Shown here in pieces: positions 1 to 5,280 of a DNA stretch of 5,484 nt. Position 1 is the stretch's first letter; each line of letters starts with the position of its first letter. Made by a program: the position numbers and the translations under genes. Origin of the DNA: Clostridiales bacterium (GTDB lineage Bacteria > Bacillota > Clostridia > Christensenellales > CAG-917); contig JAAZIO010000019.1 of assembly GCA_012800805.1 (NCBI GenBank), positions 1 to 5,484 of the forward strand. The letters run 5' to 3'. The notes below the pieces were generated by a model. That model had not been told where the DNA came from, made no database searches, and was given only the letters and a program-made list of their open reading frames with translations.

Positions 1-585
1 TATCACAAGGCGGTCTTTTTCGTAACCTTTAATAAAATCGTCATCCGCTTTTGATGATATTTCAACTGTTTTAAACTCCTCGGGCACAACGCCGAGTATC
101 ATGAGCGCGCTGTTGGAATCTCTGTCTATATGCGCCGGTATCGCTACCCCTCCGTGTCTTTCGCAAAGCCGTCTGGCTTCGTCAATTCCAAGCGTTGAGC
201 TGTTTAAAAGAAGCCTTTCTTCTTTCCCGATTATATTGTCGTCCTCGTCAAATATCAGTTGCTCGCCGAATATGTCGGGACGGTTTTTAATGAAAGGAAA
301 AGGAACGGCTAAGTAGAACGCCTCAAGCTCCTCAAACTTTTCAAACAGGCACAAAAGATGTATGTCTTCAGCTGTTTGAAGCTCCATTGCGGGAACCACA
401 TTTATTCCGTAAAACTCCCCCGCCCTCAGCGCGACTTCGACATTGGCTATTGCGTTATGGTCGGCGATAGCGACAAAGTCTAGCCCCGATAGTTTGGCAT
501 ACGCCGTGATGTTGACGGGCGTCATCTCCTTTTCGGCGCACGGCGAAAGCCCACTGTGTATGTGCAAATCGTATTTATACTTCAT
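1..585 (-). CDS. PHP-domain metal-dependent phosphoesterase (C-terminus beyond the window)
   Basis: The reading frame starts with ATG at 585-583 and stays open to the left edge, giving 195 residues of a protein cut by the window. It begins with the classic PHP metal motif DLHIHSGLSPCA (residues 6-17, His8 and His10). It continues with IADHN (Asp42, His43), PAMELQT (Glu67), a DIH motif (His76) and PAHIDR (His151), all in the usual PHP order. PHP domains are trinuclear-metal phosphoesterases that cleave phosphomonoesters, nucleotides or phosphodiesters; the substrate here cannot be read from sequence. The start overlaps the end of the upstream DRTGG gene by 11 nt, so the two are translationally coupled. 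Only a weak AGGCG lies upstream, inside that gene. As last visible gene of the hydrogenase-sensor operon it may act on a signalling phosphate or nucleotide, which is an inference. The family call is firm, the role is open. Confidence 0.9.
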   Translation of the reverse strand, partial: MKYKYDLHIHSGLSPCAEKEMTPVNITAYAKLSGLDFVAIADHNAIANVEVALRAGEFYGINVVPAMELQTAEDIHLLCLFEKFEELEAFYLAVPFPFIKNRPDIFGEQLIFDEDDNIIGKEERLLLNSSTLGIDEARRLCERHGGVAIPAHIDRDSNSALMILGVVPEEFKTVEISSKADDDFIKGYEKDRLVI

Positions 586-901
586 TTAAATAACGCCTGA
601 CCGCTTCAAAAACATCGTGCTTTGTTTTGGCAAGGTTTACGCCCTGCGTCTTGCACTTTTCTACAAGCTCGGGCGACGGCGCTACGCCCTCGCAAAGAAC
701 GACCAAAGAAACATCGGCAAGCGTTGCGACCGCGCATACGTTGATGTTGGTCATAACGGTAAACCAGCAGCAATCCTGCGGGGCTTTGCCCATGACAAAG
801 CTCAAAAAGTCGCCGCAGTAGCCCGTTATTATCTCTCTGTCGCCGTCCGAGAGATTAACGATATCCGCTTCGATTTTTTTAATGGCGTCCAAAACTTTCA
901 T
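575..901 (-). CDS. DRTGG-domain protein (second copy, cysteine-rich)
   Basis: This 108-residue protein resembles the small stand-alone DRTGG-domain proteins found beside [FeFe]-hydrogenase genes in Clostridia. DRTGG domains also occur in phosphotransacetylase-type proteins and next to CBS domains, and are thought to bind a ligand or regulate; they have no known catalysis. Visible marks are an N-terminal helix (MKVLDAIKKI), DREIITGYCGDFLSFVMG at 21-38, a hydrophobic strand FTVMTNINVCAVATLADV at 47-64, and VVLCEG at 67-72. It has six cysteines (29, 44, 45, 56, 70, 83), many for its size, but no spacing typical of an iron-sulfur site. The start is firm: GAGGG sits 6 nt before ATG, and only 1 nt separates it from the stop of the hydrogenase-like gene. 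It overlaps the PHP gene at its 3' end. Function is unknown; a role in relaying the hydrogenase signal is inferred from position. Confidence 0.85.
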   Translation of the reverse strand: MKVLDAIKKIEADIVNLSDGDREIITGYCGDFLSFVMGKAPQDCCWFTVMTNINVCAVATLADVSLVVLCEGVAPSPELVEKCKTQGVNLAKTKHDVFEAVRRYLNEV

Positions 902-902
902 A

Positions 903-2141
903 TCACACCCTCGGGCACTTGGTATCTGGAGGAATCACGCCGTTGGCCAAGTCTTCGCTGAAAGCCCTGCAACTGGGAGCTCCGCAAAGCCCGCAGTCAA
1001 TCTGCGGAAGAGAGTTTAATATCTTTTCCGCTTCCACAAGGCGCTGCATTGCCGTCATTCTGTCCTCGTCTATTCTGTCTATGTTTTTGATATCGGGTTC
1101 TTCTTCCCAAAGGTAATATTCAAGCCCCTTGCCCTCATCGGACAAAAGGTTGCAGTCAAGCTGAGGCATTCTTTTCCTCAGCTCTCTTATCCTTGCTTTT
1201 GCTATAAAGGGATTTTCAACATTCAAAACGCCGCCGACGCATCCGCCTGCGCAGGCGTTAAGTTCGATAAAGTCTATATCTTTAAGCTCGTTTTCCTCAA
1301 GGCCGTTTAATATATTGAGAACATTTTCTATCCCGTCCGCGGCAAGGTATTTCCCTCTGAACGCCGCCTCGGCTTCGCCGCCGCTGACGGCCCATCTGAG
1401 GCCCGTGGCGCCGAGTTTGGATATGGGCTTAACCTCTTGCAGCTTGTTCATAACGGGAACAAGCTTCATATACACTTCGCCAACCGAAAGCACGCCGTCG
1501 ACATAAGGTTTTCTTACGCCAAGACCGAGCTTTAAAGAAAAGACCTTAGCGGGGCATGGTGAAATGAAAAACACGCCTATGTCTTCCGCGGGGATGCCTT
1601 TTGATATCGCCTTTTCCCTTGCGAGCTTTGCGGCGATGTCCACGGGCGCAAGCACGTTCAGGAGGTTGTCTTTAAGGTTATGGTATCTTGCTAGAATTAG
1701 CTCAAGCACCGCGGGACACGCTGTGCTGATGACGGGAAATTTAATCTTTCCCTGGTCTAGCAGTATTTTTGTGACAGAAGATACAAGTTCCGCCCCTCTT
1801 CCCACTTCATAAACTTCATCAAAGCCTATCTCAAGCAATCCGTTCAAAACATAATTGACATCGTACAGATTGTTGAACTGTCCGTAAAGCGACGGCGGAG
1901 GCAAAGCTATTTTGTATTTGTAGTTATGTATTTCGTCGAAACTGTCATAATAGGCTAATTTCGCATGGTGAGGGCATAGTCTTACGCACACTCCGCAGCC
2001 TATACACTTTTCGTAATTGACACTGGCTTTTCCGTTCCTGACCCTTATCGCTTCCGTAGGACAGCGTTTCATGCAGGTTACGCAACCTTTGCACTTTTCT
2101 GGGTCCAAAATTACGGTACGGAAATCCTTTTTAGCTATCAT
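903..2141 (-). CDS. HydS-like sensory [FeFe]-hydrogenase with ferredoxin and C-terminal Fe-S domains
   Basis: This 412-residue protein has three parts. The N-terminus is a 2x[4Fe-4S] ferredoxin domain with CX2CX2CX3C twice (Cys17, 20, 23, 27 and Cys46, 49, 52, 56). The middle is an Fe-hydrogenase large-subunit domain with all three H-cluster signatures: L1 STACPAV (Cys142), L2 SPCPAK (Cys196, Lys199) and L3 ELNACAGGCVGG (Cys297, Cys301). The C-terminus has a further Fe-S motif, CGLCGAPSC plus Cys409 (Cys383, 386, 391). Catalytic enzymes carry TSCCP in L1; here the first cysteine, which delivers protons, is Ala141. The usual L2 methionine and glutamate and the L3 methionine are also replaced (Ser194, Ser202, Asn295). 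That pattern matches putative sensory hydrogenases such as Thermotoga maritima HydS rather than turnover enzymes. The small-subunit domain of catalytic HydA is absent. GAGG lies 6 nt before ATG. It is third in the operon, directly after the HATPase gene. Sensing of H2 or redox state is inferred; the domain call is strong. Confidence 0.93.
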   Translation of the reverse strand: MIAKKDFRTVILDPEKCKGCVTCMKRCPTEAIRVRNGKASVNYEKCIGCGVCVRLCPHHAKLAYYDSFDEIHNYKYKIALPPPSLYGQFNNLYDVNYVLNGLLEIGFDEVYEVGRGAELVSSVTKILLDQGKIKFPVISTACPAVLELILARYHNLKDNLLNVLAPVDIAAKLAREKAISKGIPAEDIGVFFISPCPAKVFSLKLGLGVRKPYVDGVLSVGEVYMKLVPVMNKLQEVKPISKLGATGLRWAVSGGEAEAAFRGKYLAADGIENVLNILNGLEENELKDIDFIELNACAGGCVGGVLNVENPFIAKARIRELRKRMPQLDCNLLSDEGKGLEYYLWEEEPDIKNIDRIDEDRMTAMQRLVEAEKILNSLPQIDCGLCGAPSCRAFSEDLANGVIPPDTKCPRV

Positions 2142-2152
2142 AACTTACCTCT

Positions 2153-2578
2153 TCAGCGAAAGTGAATCTCCATTTCCACCTTTGTGCCTTTACCGACCTC
2201 ACTTTCGATATTGAATACATCCGTGTATTTTTTCATATTTGGCAGCCCCATGCCGGCTCCGAAACCGAGCGCCCGAACATCGTCGGGAGCGGTCGAATAA
2301 CCGGGAGTCATGGCCAGCTCTATGTTTTCTATTCCCTTTCCTTGATCTATCAGATTGATACAGATTTTATCGACAAAGATGTCGACATAAGCTCTTCCGC
2401 CGTTTGCGTGTATAACCATGTTTATTTCACCCTCATACATCGCAATGGCGACTCTTCTGATATCCTGTGGGTCAATCCCAAGTTTCTTCAGTGTTGATTT
2501 GACTTGATCGGATGCCAAACCGGCCTGCGCAAAATTATTTCCCGCTACCTCAAATTCAAGATGCACGCATTGCTCCAT
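2153..2578 (-). CDS. HATPase_c anti-sigma-factor-type serine kinase (RsbW/SpoIIAB-like)
   Basis: This 141-residue cytoplasmic protein is a single GHKL ATPase domain. The N-box is EGEINMVIHANGG (residues 49-61, with Glu51, Asn53 and His57), followed by the G1 box DQGKGI (78-83) and the glycine-rich lid GFGAGMGLPNMK (105-116). The end is SEVGKGTKVEMEI, the usual G3 region. No dimerisation/phosphoacceptor His domain and no membrane segment is present, so it is of the anti-sigma/serine-kinase type rather than a classical sensor histidine kinase. Relatives such as SpoIIAB and RsbW bind a sigma factor and phosphorylate an anti-anti-sigma STAS protein; neither partner is encoded in the window. A weak AGGG overlapping the previous stop codon is the only visible ribosome site. 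Lying 9 nt after the DRTGG gene and 11 nt before the hydrogenase gene, it is a natural output partner for the hydrogenase sensor, but its target is unknown. Confidence 0.9.
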   Translation of the reverse strand: MEQCVHLEFEVAGNNFAQAGLASDQVKSTLKKLGIDPQDIRRVAIAMYEGEINMVIHANGGRAYVDIFVDKICINLIDQGKGIENIELAMTPGYSTAPDDVRALGFGAGMGLPNMKKYTDVFNIESEVGKGTKVEMEIHFR

Positions 2579-2587
2579 AAATCAACC

Positions 2588-2926
2588 CTAGGCTCGTAGT
2601 CCCGCGGAGTAAAGCAGTCCACAAGCGGCAAACATTCTGTGGGGAGAAGCAATCAAAGTGATGCCTTTTTCTTGGGCGAGATCAATCATAGTCTGGTCCG
2701 GAACCTTTCCTCTTACGAACACCACACAAACCATATCCATCATTTCCGCGGTGCGGATGACCTGAGGATTGCAAAGCCCCGTAATCAAAACAGCTTGGTC
2801 TTTTACGAAAGCAAGCACATCGCTCATCATGTCAGACGCGCAAGCGGAGTAAACATCTCTGTCAAGCGACACGCCTTCGCAAAGGATCTTTCCGCCAAGC
2901 AGATTCAATATCTCCCTTATTTTCAT
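2588..2926 (-). CDS. DRTGG-domain protein (first copy, operon leader)
   Basis: This 112-residue protein is a divergent paralogue of the DRTGG protein encoded at 575-901. Both share the layout of an N-terminal KIREIL/KVLDAI helix, a DRDVYSACASDMMSD segment (22-36; DREIITGYCGDFLSF in the other copy), a hydrophobic strand with an asparagine (LITGLCNPQVIRTAEM, 47-62), then VVFVRGKVPDQ (68-78) and a C-terminal Gly-Ile-rich strand and helix. The literal DRTGG string is missing, as is common in this family. It probably binds a small ligand or a protein partner; nothing suggests catalysis. The start is well supported: GGAGGG ends 4 nt before ATG, and a promoter lies 41-69 nt upstream. It is the first gene of the five-gene operon that also encodes the HATPase, the HydS-like protein, the second DRTGG protein and the PHP protein. 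Confidence 0.83.
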   Translation of the reverse strand: MKIREILNLLGGKILCEGVSLDRDVYSACASDMMSDVLAFVKDQAVLITGLCNPQVIRTAEMMDMVCVVFVRGKVPDQTMIDLAQEKGITLIASPHRMFAACGLLYSAGLRA

Positions 2927-2943
2927 TTAACCCTCCGTTATTT

Positions 2944-2960
2944 GGCGGGAATAATCCGCC
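2944..2960 (-). promoter_or_regulatory. GC-rich inverted repeat at the predicted transcript start
   Basis: The minus strand reads GGCGG, seven bases, CCGCC. This perfect 5-bp inverted repeat stands out in an otherwise AT-rich spacer. It starts about 7 bases after the -10 box, so it lies at or just after the expected first transcribed base and ends before the ribosome binding site. It could be an operator overlapping +1 or a stabilising hairpin at the 5' end of the mRNA. It does not match the Rex consensus. No second copy was noticed near the nuoE-like promoter. Confidence 0.4.
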
Positions 2961-2966
2961 CTAACT

Positions 2967-2995
2967 ATTTTAAATCATTTGTATTTTTATTGCAA
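2967..2995 (-). promoter_or_regulatory. Promoter of the hydrogenase-sensor operon
   Basis: On the minus strand TTGCAA (2995-2990) is followed by a 17-bp spacer and TAAAAT (2972-2967), a good sigma-A-type arrangement. It sits between the terminators of the upstream gene and the first DRTGG gene, and leaves a leader of about 35 nt with a strong GGAGGG site. A start site near 2959-2961 is expected. The -35 hexamer and A-rich spacer resemble the promoter upstream of the HydC/NuoE-like gene. Confidence 0.65.
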
Positions 2996-3000
2996 TAGCC

Positions 3001-3020
3001 AAAAATTTGCCTTAAAGGCA
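3001..3020 (-). terminator. Weak second hairpin with T-tract (backup terminator)
   Basis: Minus strand TGCC (3020-3017), a five-base TTTAA loop, GGCA (3012-3008 region) and then AAATTTTT. The stem is short, so it would be a poor terminator alone. It directly follows the T-tract of the stronger terminator and may catch read-through before the sensor-operon promoter. Confidence 0.4.
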
Positions 3021-3055
3021 AAAAAATAAAAGCGACGGTTTTAAGCCGTCGCTTT
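3020..3055 (-). terminator. Intrinsic terminator of the HydC/NuoE-like gene
   Basis: Minus strand AAAGCGACGG (3055-3046), a 7-nt loop, CCGTCGCTTT (3038-3029), then TATTTTTTT. The stem is a perfect 10 bp with a GC-rich core and the T-tract is on the correct side for minus-strand transcription. It lies about 10 nt after the stop codon at 3065. It separates this gene from the sensor operon, so the two are transcribed apart. Confidence 0.92.
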
Positions 3056-3064
3056 GTTTATTAT

Positions 3065-3565
3065 TTAGTCAACGTATTTTGCCAAGATGCCGGGAACATC
3101 ATCGGGTGAGAGCTTTCCGTATACATCCTCGCCGACCGTAAGAACGGGAGCAAGGCCGCAGCAGCCGATGCATCTTGTGGCGACGATTGAAAACTTGCCA
3201 TCGGGAGTGATGCCGCCGGCTTTAATGTCAAGCTCTTTTTCGAAACGCTCCAAAAGGTTGCCCGCGCCCTTTACATAGCAGGCGGTTCCGAGGCAAATCG
3301 AAATATTGTGCTTTCCTTTGGGATTGAGCGTAAACTGTGAATAGAATGTTACGACGCCGAAAACCTCCTCAAGCGGATAGTTAAGCTCTTCGGCGACTAT
3401 TTTTTGAACTTCAATGGGCAGGTATCCATATATGTCTTGCGCGCTCTGTAAAGCGGGCATTAGTGGACCGGGGGTGTTCTTTAAAAGAGCCAGCTTGTCT
3501 CTAAGCTCTTTTTCCTGTTCTTTTGTTCCTTTAAACTCCACTGTCGTGAGATTGATTTTGGACAT
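3065..3565 (-). CDS. NADH-dehydrogenase/hydrogenase [2Fe-2S] subunit (NuoE/HydC-like)
   Basis: This 166-residue protein is a NuoE-family thioredoxin-fold [2Fe-2S] protein of usual length. The N-terminal helical part carries the family signature LMPALQSAQDIYGYLPIEV (35-53) and VFGVVTFYSQF (68-78). The cluster ligands are Cys91 and Cys96 (CLGTAC) and Cys132 and Cys136 (CIGCC, followed by GLAPV), the standard CX4C...CX3C pattern. Cys135 is extra beside the fourth ligand and is often seen in clostridial hydrogenase homologues. Such subunits pass electrons within HydABC bifurcating hydrogenases, NADH dehydrogenases or NAD-dependent formate dehydrogenases. The NADH-binding HydB/NuoF and the HydA partner are not in the window, and a terminator follows the gene, so which complex it serves is unclear. 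The start is firm: AAGGAGG lies 5 nt before ATG. It has its own promoter upstream. Confidence 0.94.
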   Translation of the reverse strand: MSKINLTTVEFKGTKEQEKELRDKLALLKNTPGPLMPALQSAQDIYGYLPIEVQKIVAEELNYPLEEVFGVVTFYSQFTLNPKGKHNISICLGTACYVKGAGNLLERFEKELDIKAGGITPDGKFSIVATRCIGCCGLAPVLTVGEDVYGKLSPDDVPGILAKYVD

Positions 3566-3570
3566 AAATG

Positions 3571-3577
3571 CCTCCTT
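3571..3577 (-). promoter_or_regulatory. Consensus ribosome binding site of the HydC/NuoE-like gene
   Basis: Minus strand AAGGAGG is followed by 5 nt and then ATG. It is the best Shine-Dalgarno in the window, fixes the start at 3565 and suggests strong translation of this gene compared with nadE, which has no such site. Confidence 0.85.
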
Positions 3578-3596
3578 GGATTTCTTAACCTTAAAA

Positions 3597-3624
3597 ATTA
3601 TAGCATATAGTTTTCTTTTTGCAA
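3597..3624 (-). promoter_or_regulatory. Extended -10 promoter of the HydC/NuoE-like gene
   Basis: On the minus strand TTGCAA (3624-3619), a 16-bp spacer, and TATAAT (3602-3597) preceded by TGC, giving a full TGnTATAAT extended -10. The consensus -10 and very AT-rich upstream DNA point to a strong sigma-A-type promoter. A leader of about 25 nt follows before the ribosome binding site. Confidence 0.8.
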
Positions 3625-3635
3625 ATATAAACGCG

Positions 3636-3665
3636 AAATTTTATATTTTTATTCTTATAAAATTT
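3636..3665. repeat. AT-only inverted repeat at the acyltransferase 3' end
   Basis: AAATTTTATA (3636-3645) is repeated inverted as TATAAAATTT (3656-3665) with a 10-bp spacer. It covers the stop codon of the membrane acyltransferase and ends 12 bp before the -35 box of the next promoter. With no GC pairs and no proper T-tract it is a poor intrinsic terminator. It could be an upstream promoter element, an operator, or chance in AT-rich DNA. Confidence 0.3.
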
Positions 3666-4494
3666 TTATAAGCGACATAATCCACATGATGAATACCAAA
3701 ATAGGCGCGCCGAATATAAAGACCATAAGAGAGTGCTTGCCTATCCAAACGGTGGGCTTTAGTATTTTGGGGCAAGGCTTATTTAAAAGGCTGGTTTTTT
3801 GCCTGTATATGTTTCTGCCGTAAACACCGCCCAAGAGGAAGAACCCAAGCCCCGGCAAAAGCGGCTCGAAGTTGTTGTAGGAGTATATGTAGGCGTCATC
3901 GTTGTAGATAAGCCAGAAAAGATTTCTCATCCAATCGGGAAGAGCGCCGAAATCGCTCAAATCCGTCCTTTGCAAAATGTAAAAGTAAAGCCCGATAGCG
4001 GTAAGGCACACGCCGAAAATCAAAAGATAAATATCGTCAACTTTGAAATAATCTATTATTGCCCAAATAGAAAAGCATATGGCAAATATCGTAAGTATAT
4101 TGAAAACCGTCTCCCCCATAAGAGTATCGGGGAAAACATATGTTCCCATGTTGTGCAAAAATATAAAGCCGATATCGAAATAAAGCATTTCGATGGCCCT
4201 TTTTGTGTGGCTTCTTGAAAAAGTGCAGTTGATACCGCTTAAAAACACCAACGTGAATATGAGAACGGGCTCAAAACCGTATCTCAGCCCCGAGGCGAGA
4301 TACTTAAACATGAATTCCCTAAGCCAGATTCCGAATGCGTTGGACGCCCCTATGATATTCCAGCAGTAACCAAAAATACCTATATGGTCCCAGGTGACCA
4401 GTATAAGCAGAAATCCGCGTATCAGGTCAAGTTCCCATATGCGGGATTTTTTCATCACAATGTCGTTTTTCAAAAATTCGCCTGCTTTTGTCAT
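3655..4494 (-). CDS. Membrane acyltransferase, heparan-alpha-glucosaminide N-acetyltransferase/DUF1624 family
   Basis: This is a multi-pass membrane protein of 279 residues with about seven hydrophobic segments (roughly 24-45, 75-88, 101-117, 130-150, 155-174, 212-226, 254-276). Family marks are RIWELDLIRG at the start of the first helix (18-27), WDH (35-37), SGINCTFSR followed by KRA (86-100), PGLGFFLLGG, and WIGKHSLMVFIFGAPIL near the C-terminus. Members are thought to move acyl groups across the membrane to sugars; the substrate here is unknown. The start is uncertain. TTG at 4515 has no ribosome site. ATG at 4494 was chosen, although its GGAG is 15 nt away. ATG at 4455 would begin MKKSRIWELD, very close to the family core. 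It follows nadE by 15 to 75 nt depending on the start, so it is probably cotranscribed. No clear terminator follows. Confidence 0.83.
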   Translation of the reverse strand: MTKAGEFLKNDIVMKKSRIWELDLIRGFLLILVTWDHIGIFGYCWNIIGASNAFGIWLREFMFKYLASGLRYGFEPVLIFTLVFLSGINCTFSRSHTKRAIEMLYFDIGFIFLHNMGTYVFPDTLMGETVFNILTIFAICFSIWAIIDYFKVDDIYLLIFGVCLTAIGLYFYILQRTDLSDFGALPDWMRNLFWLIYNDDAYIYSYNNFEPLLPGLGFFLLGGVYGRNIYRQKTSLLNKPCPKILKPTVWIGKHSLMVFIFGAPILVFIMWIMSLIKIL

Positions 4495-4530
4495 ATAACG
4501 CGGATTTATCTCCAAGTATTTTTATAATAA

Positions 4531-5280
4531 TCAGTCAAGAAGCCTGTATACTTTCGGAAGCTCTCTTTTGTGCCCTGTTTTTTTATGAGCGCTTTCTATT
4601 ATTGTTTTTGCTCTCTCCCCCGCTTGACCGCTAAGGATATAGCTGTCGATTTCCTTATAAGTCACACCCATCTCATCCTCATCAGTTTGACCCTCAAACA
4701 GTCCCGCGGATGGCGCTTTGTCAATTATTTCGACCGGGGCGTTGAGGGCTCTTAGCATTTCGTATATTTCGCCGACGGTAAGGTCGGCAATCGGATTGAA
4801 ATCGCAGGCGCCGTCGCCCCATTTGGTGAAATACCCCATATAACGCTCACTCCTGTTGCCCGTTCCCGCAACCAGAGCGTTATGGGCTTGGGCGTATGCG
4901 TACAGGGTTATCATCCTAAGCCTTGGATTGATGTTGAATTTGGCGCTGTTTAAATTCTTTTCGATGCCGTCCGCAAACGCAGGCTCCAAAACTTTTACAA
5001 ACTCTTTTTTGACCGAAGTCAAATCGATTTCCAAAGTTTTAATGCCGTACAGGCTTGCCGCTTTAAGCGCGTGTTCACGGTCTATGCCGTAATTTCTGCT
5101 TGACTCGCAGGGCATAATTATGCCAACCGTGTTGTCGCAAGCCATTTTGCAAAGCACGCCGACAAGCGTGCAGTCCTTTCCGCCGCTGTTGCCGTAAACG
5201 ATAGCGCCGGCTCCTGCGTCTTTCAGCGTTTGTTTTATAAACTCAACTCTTTTTTCGATTTCAGCTTTTATGTCTTTCAT
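4531..5280 (-). CDS. nadE: NH3-dependent NAD+ synthetase
   Basis: This 249-residue cytoplasmic enzyme would amidate nicotinic acid adenine dinucleotide to NAD+ with ATP and ammonia, the last step of NAD+ biosynthesis. It is an N-type ATP pyrophosphatase: the P-loop is YGNSGGKDCTLVG (29-41), followed by IIMPCESSRNYG (54-65) and NPRLRM (118-123). The diagnostic block is GTGNRSERYMGYFTKWGDG (139-157) with DFNPIADLTVGEIYEML (160-176). The C-terminal lid is PSAGLFEGQTDEDEMGV (190-206). No glutaminase (nitrilase) domain is present, so free ammonia is the expected nitrogen source. The P-loop serine of SGGxDS is cysteine (Cys37). Length is slightly below the common 245-275. The ATG start fits the family N-terminus, but no Shine-Dalgarno lies upstream, only AT-rich sequence. 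It likely heads a transcript with the downstream acyltransferase gene. Confidence 0.95.
   Translation of the reverse strand: MKDIKAEIEKRVEFIKQTLKDAGAGAIVYGNSGGKDCTLVGVLCKMACDNTVGIIMPCESSRNYGIDREHALKAASLYGIKTLEIDLTSVKKEFVKVLEPAFADGIEKNLNSAKFNINPRLRMITLYAYAQAHNALVAGTGNRSERYMGYFTKWGDGACDFNPIADLTVGEIYEMLRALNAPVEIIDKAPSAGLFEGQTDEDEMGVTYKEIDSYILSGQAGERAKTIIESAHKKTGHKRELPKVYRLLD

Noticed and set aside
617..961. Long plus-strand frame opposite the DRTGG and hydrogenase genes, 114 codons.
   Set aside because: It is antisense to well-supported genes, spans their junction and shows no domain; a shadow of their codon bias.
2941..2995. Rex (NADH/NAD+ sensor) operator in the sensor-operon promoter.
   Set aside because: Expected for hydrogenase control, but no TTGTGAA/TTGTTAA-type palindrome is present.
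3799..4218. Plus-strand frame of 139 codons opposite the acyltransferase.
   Set aside because: The minus-strand frame has clear membrane segments and family motifs; the plus frame has none and no ribosome site.
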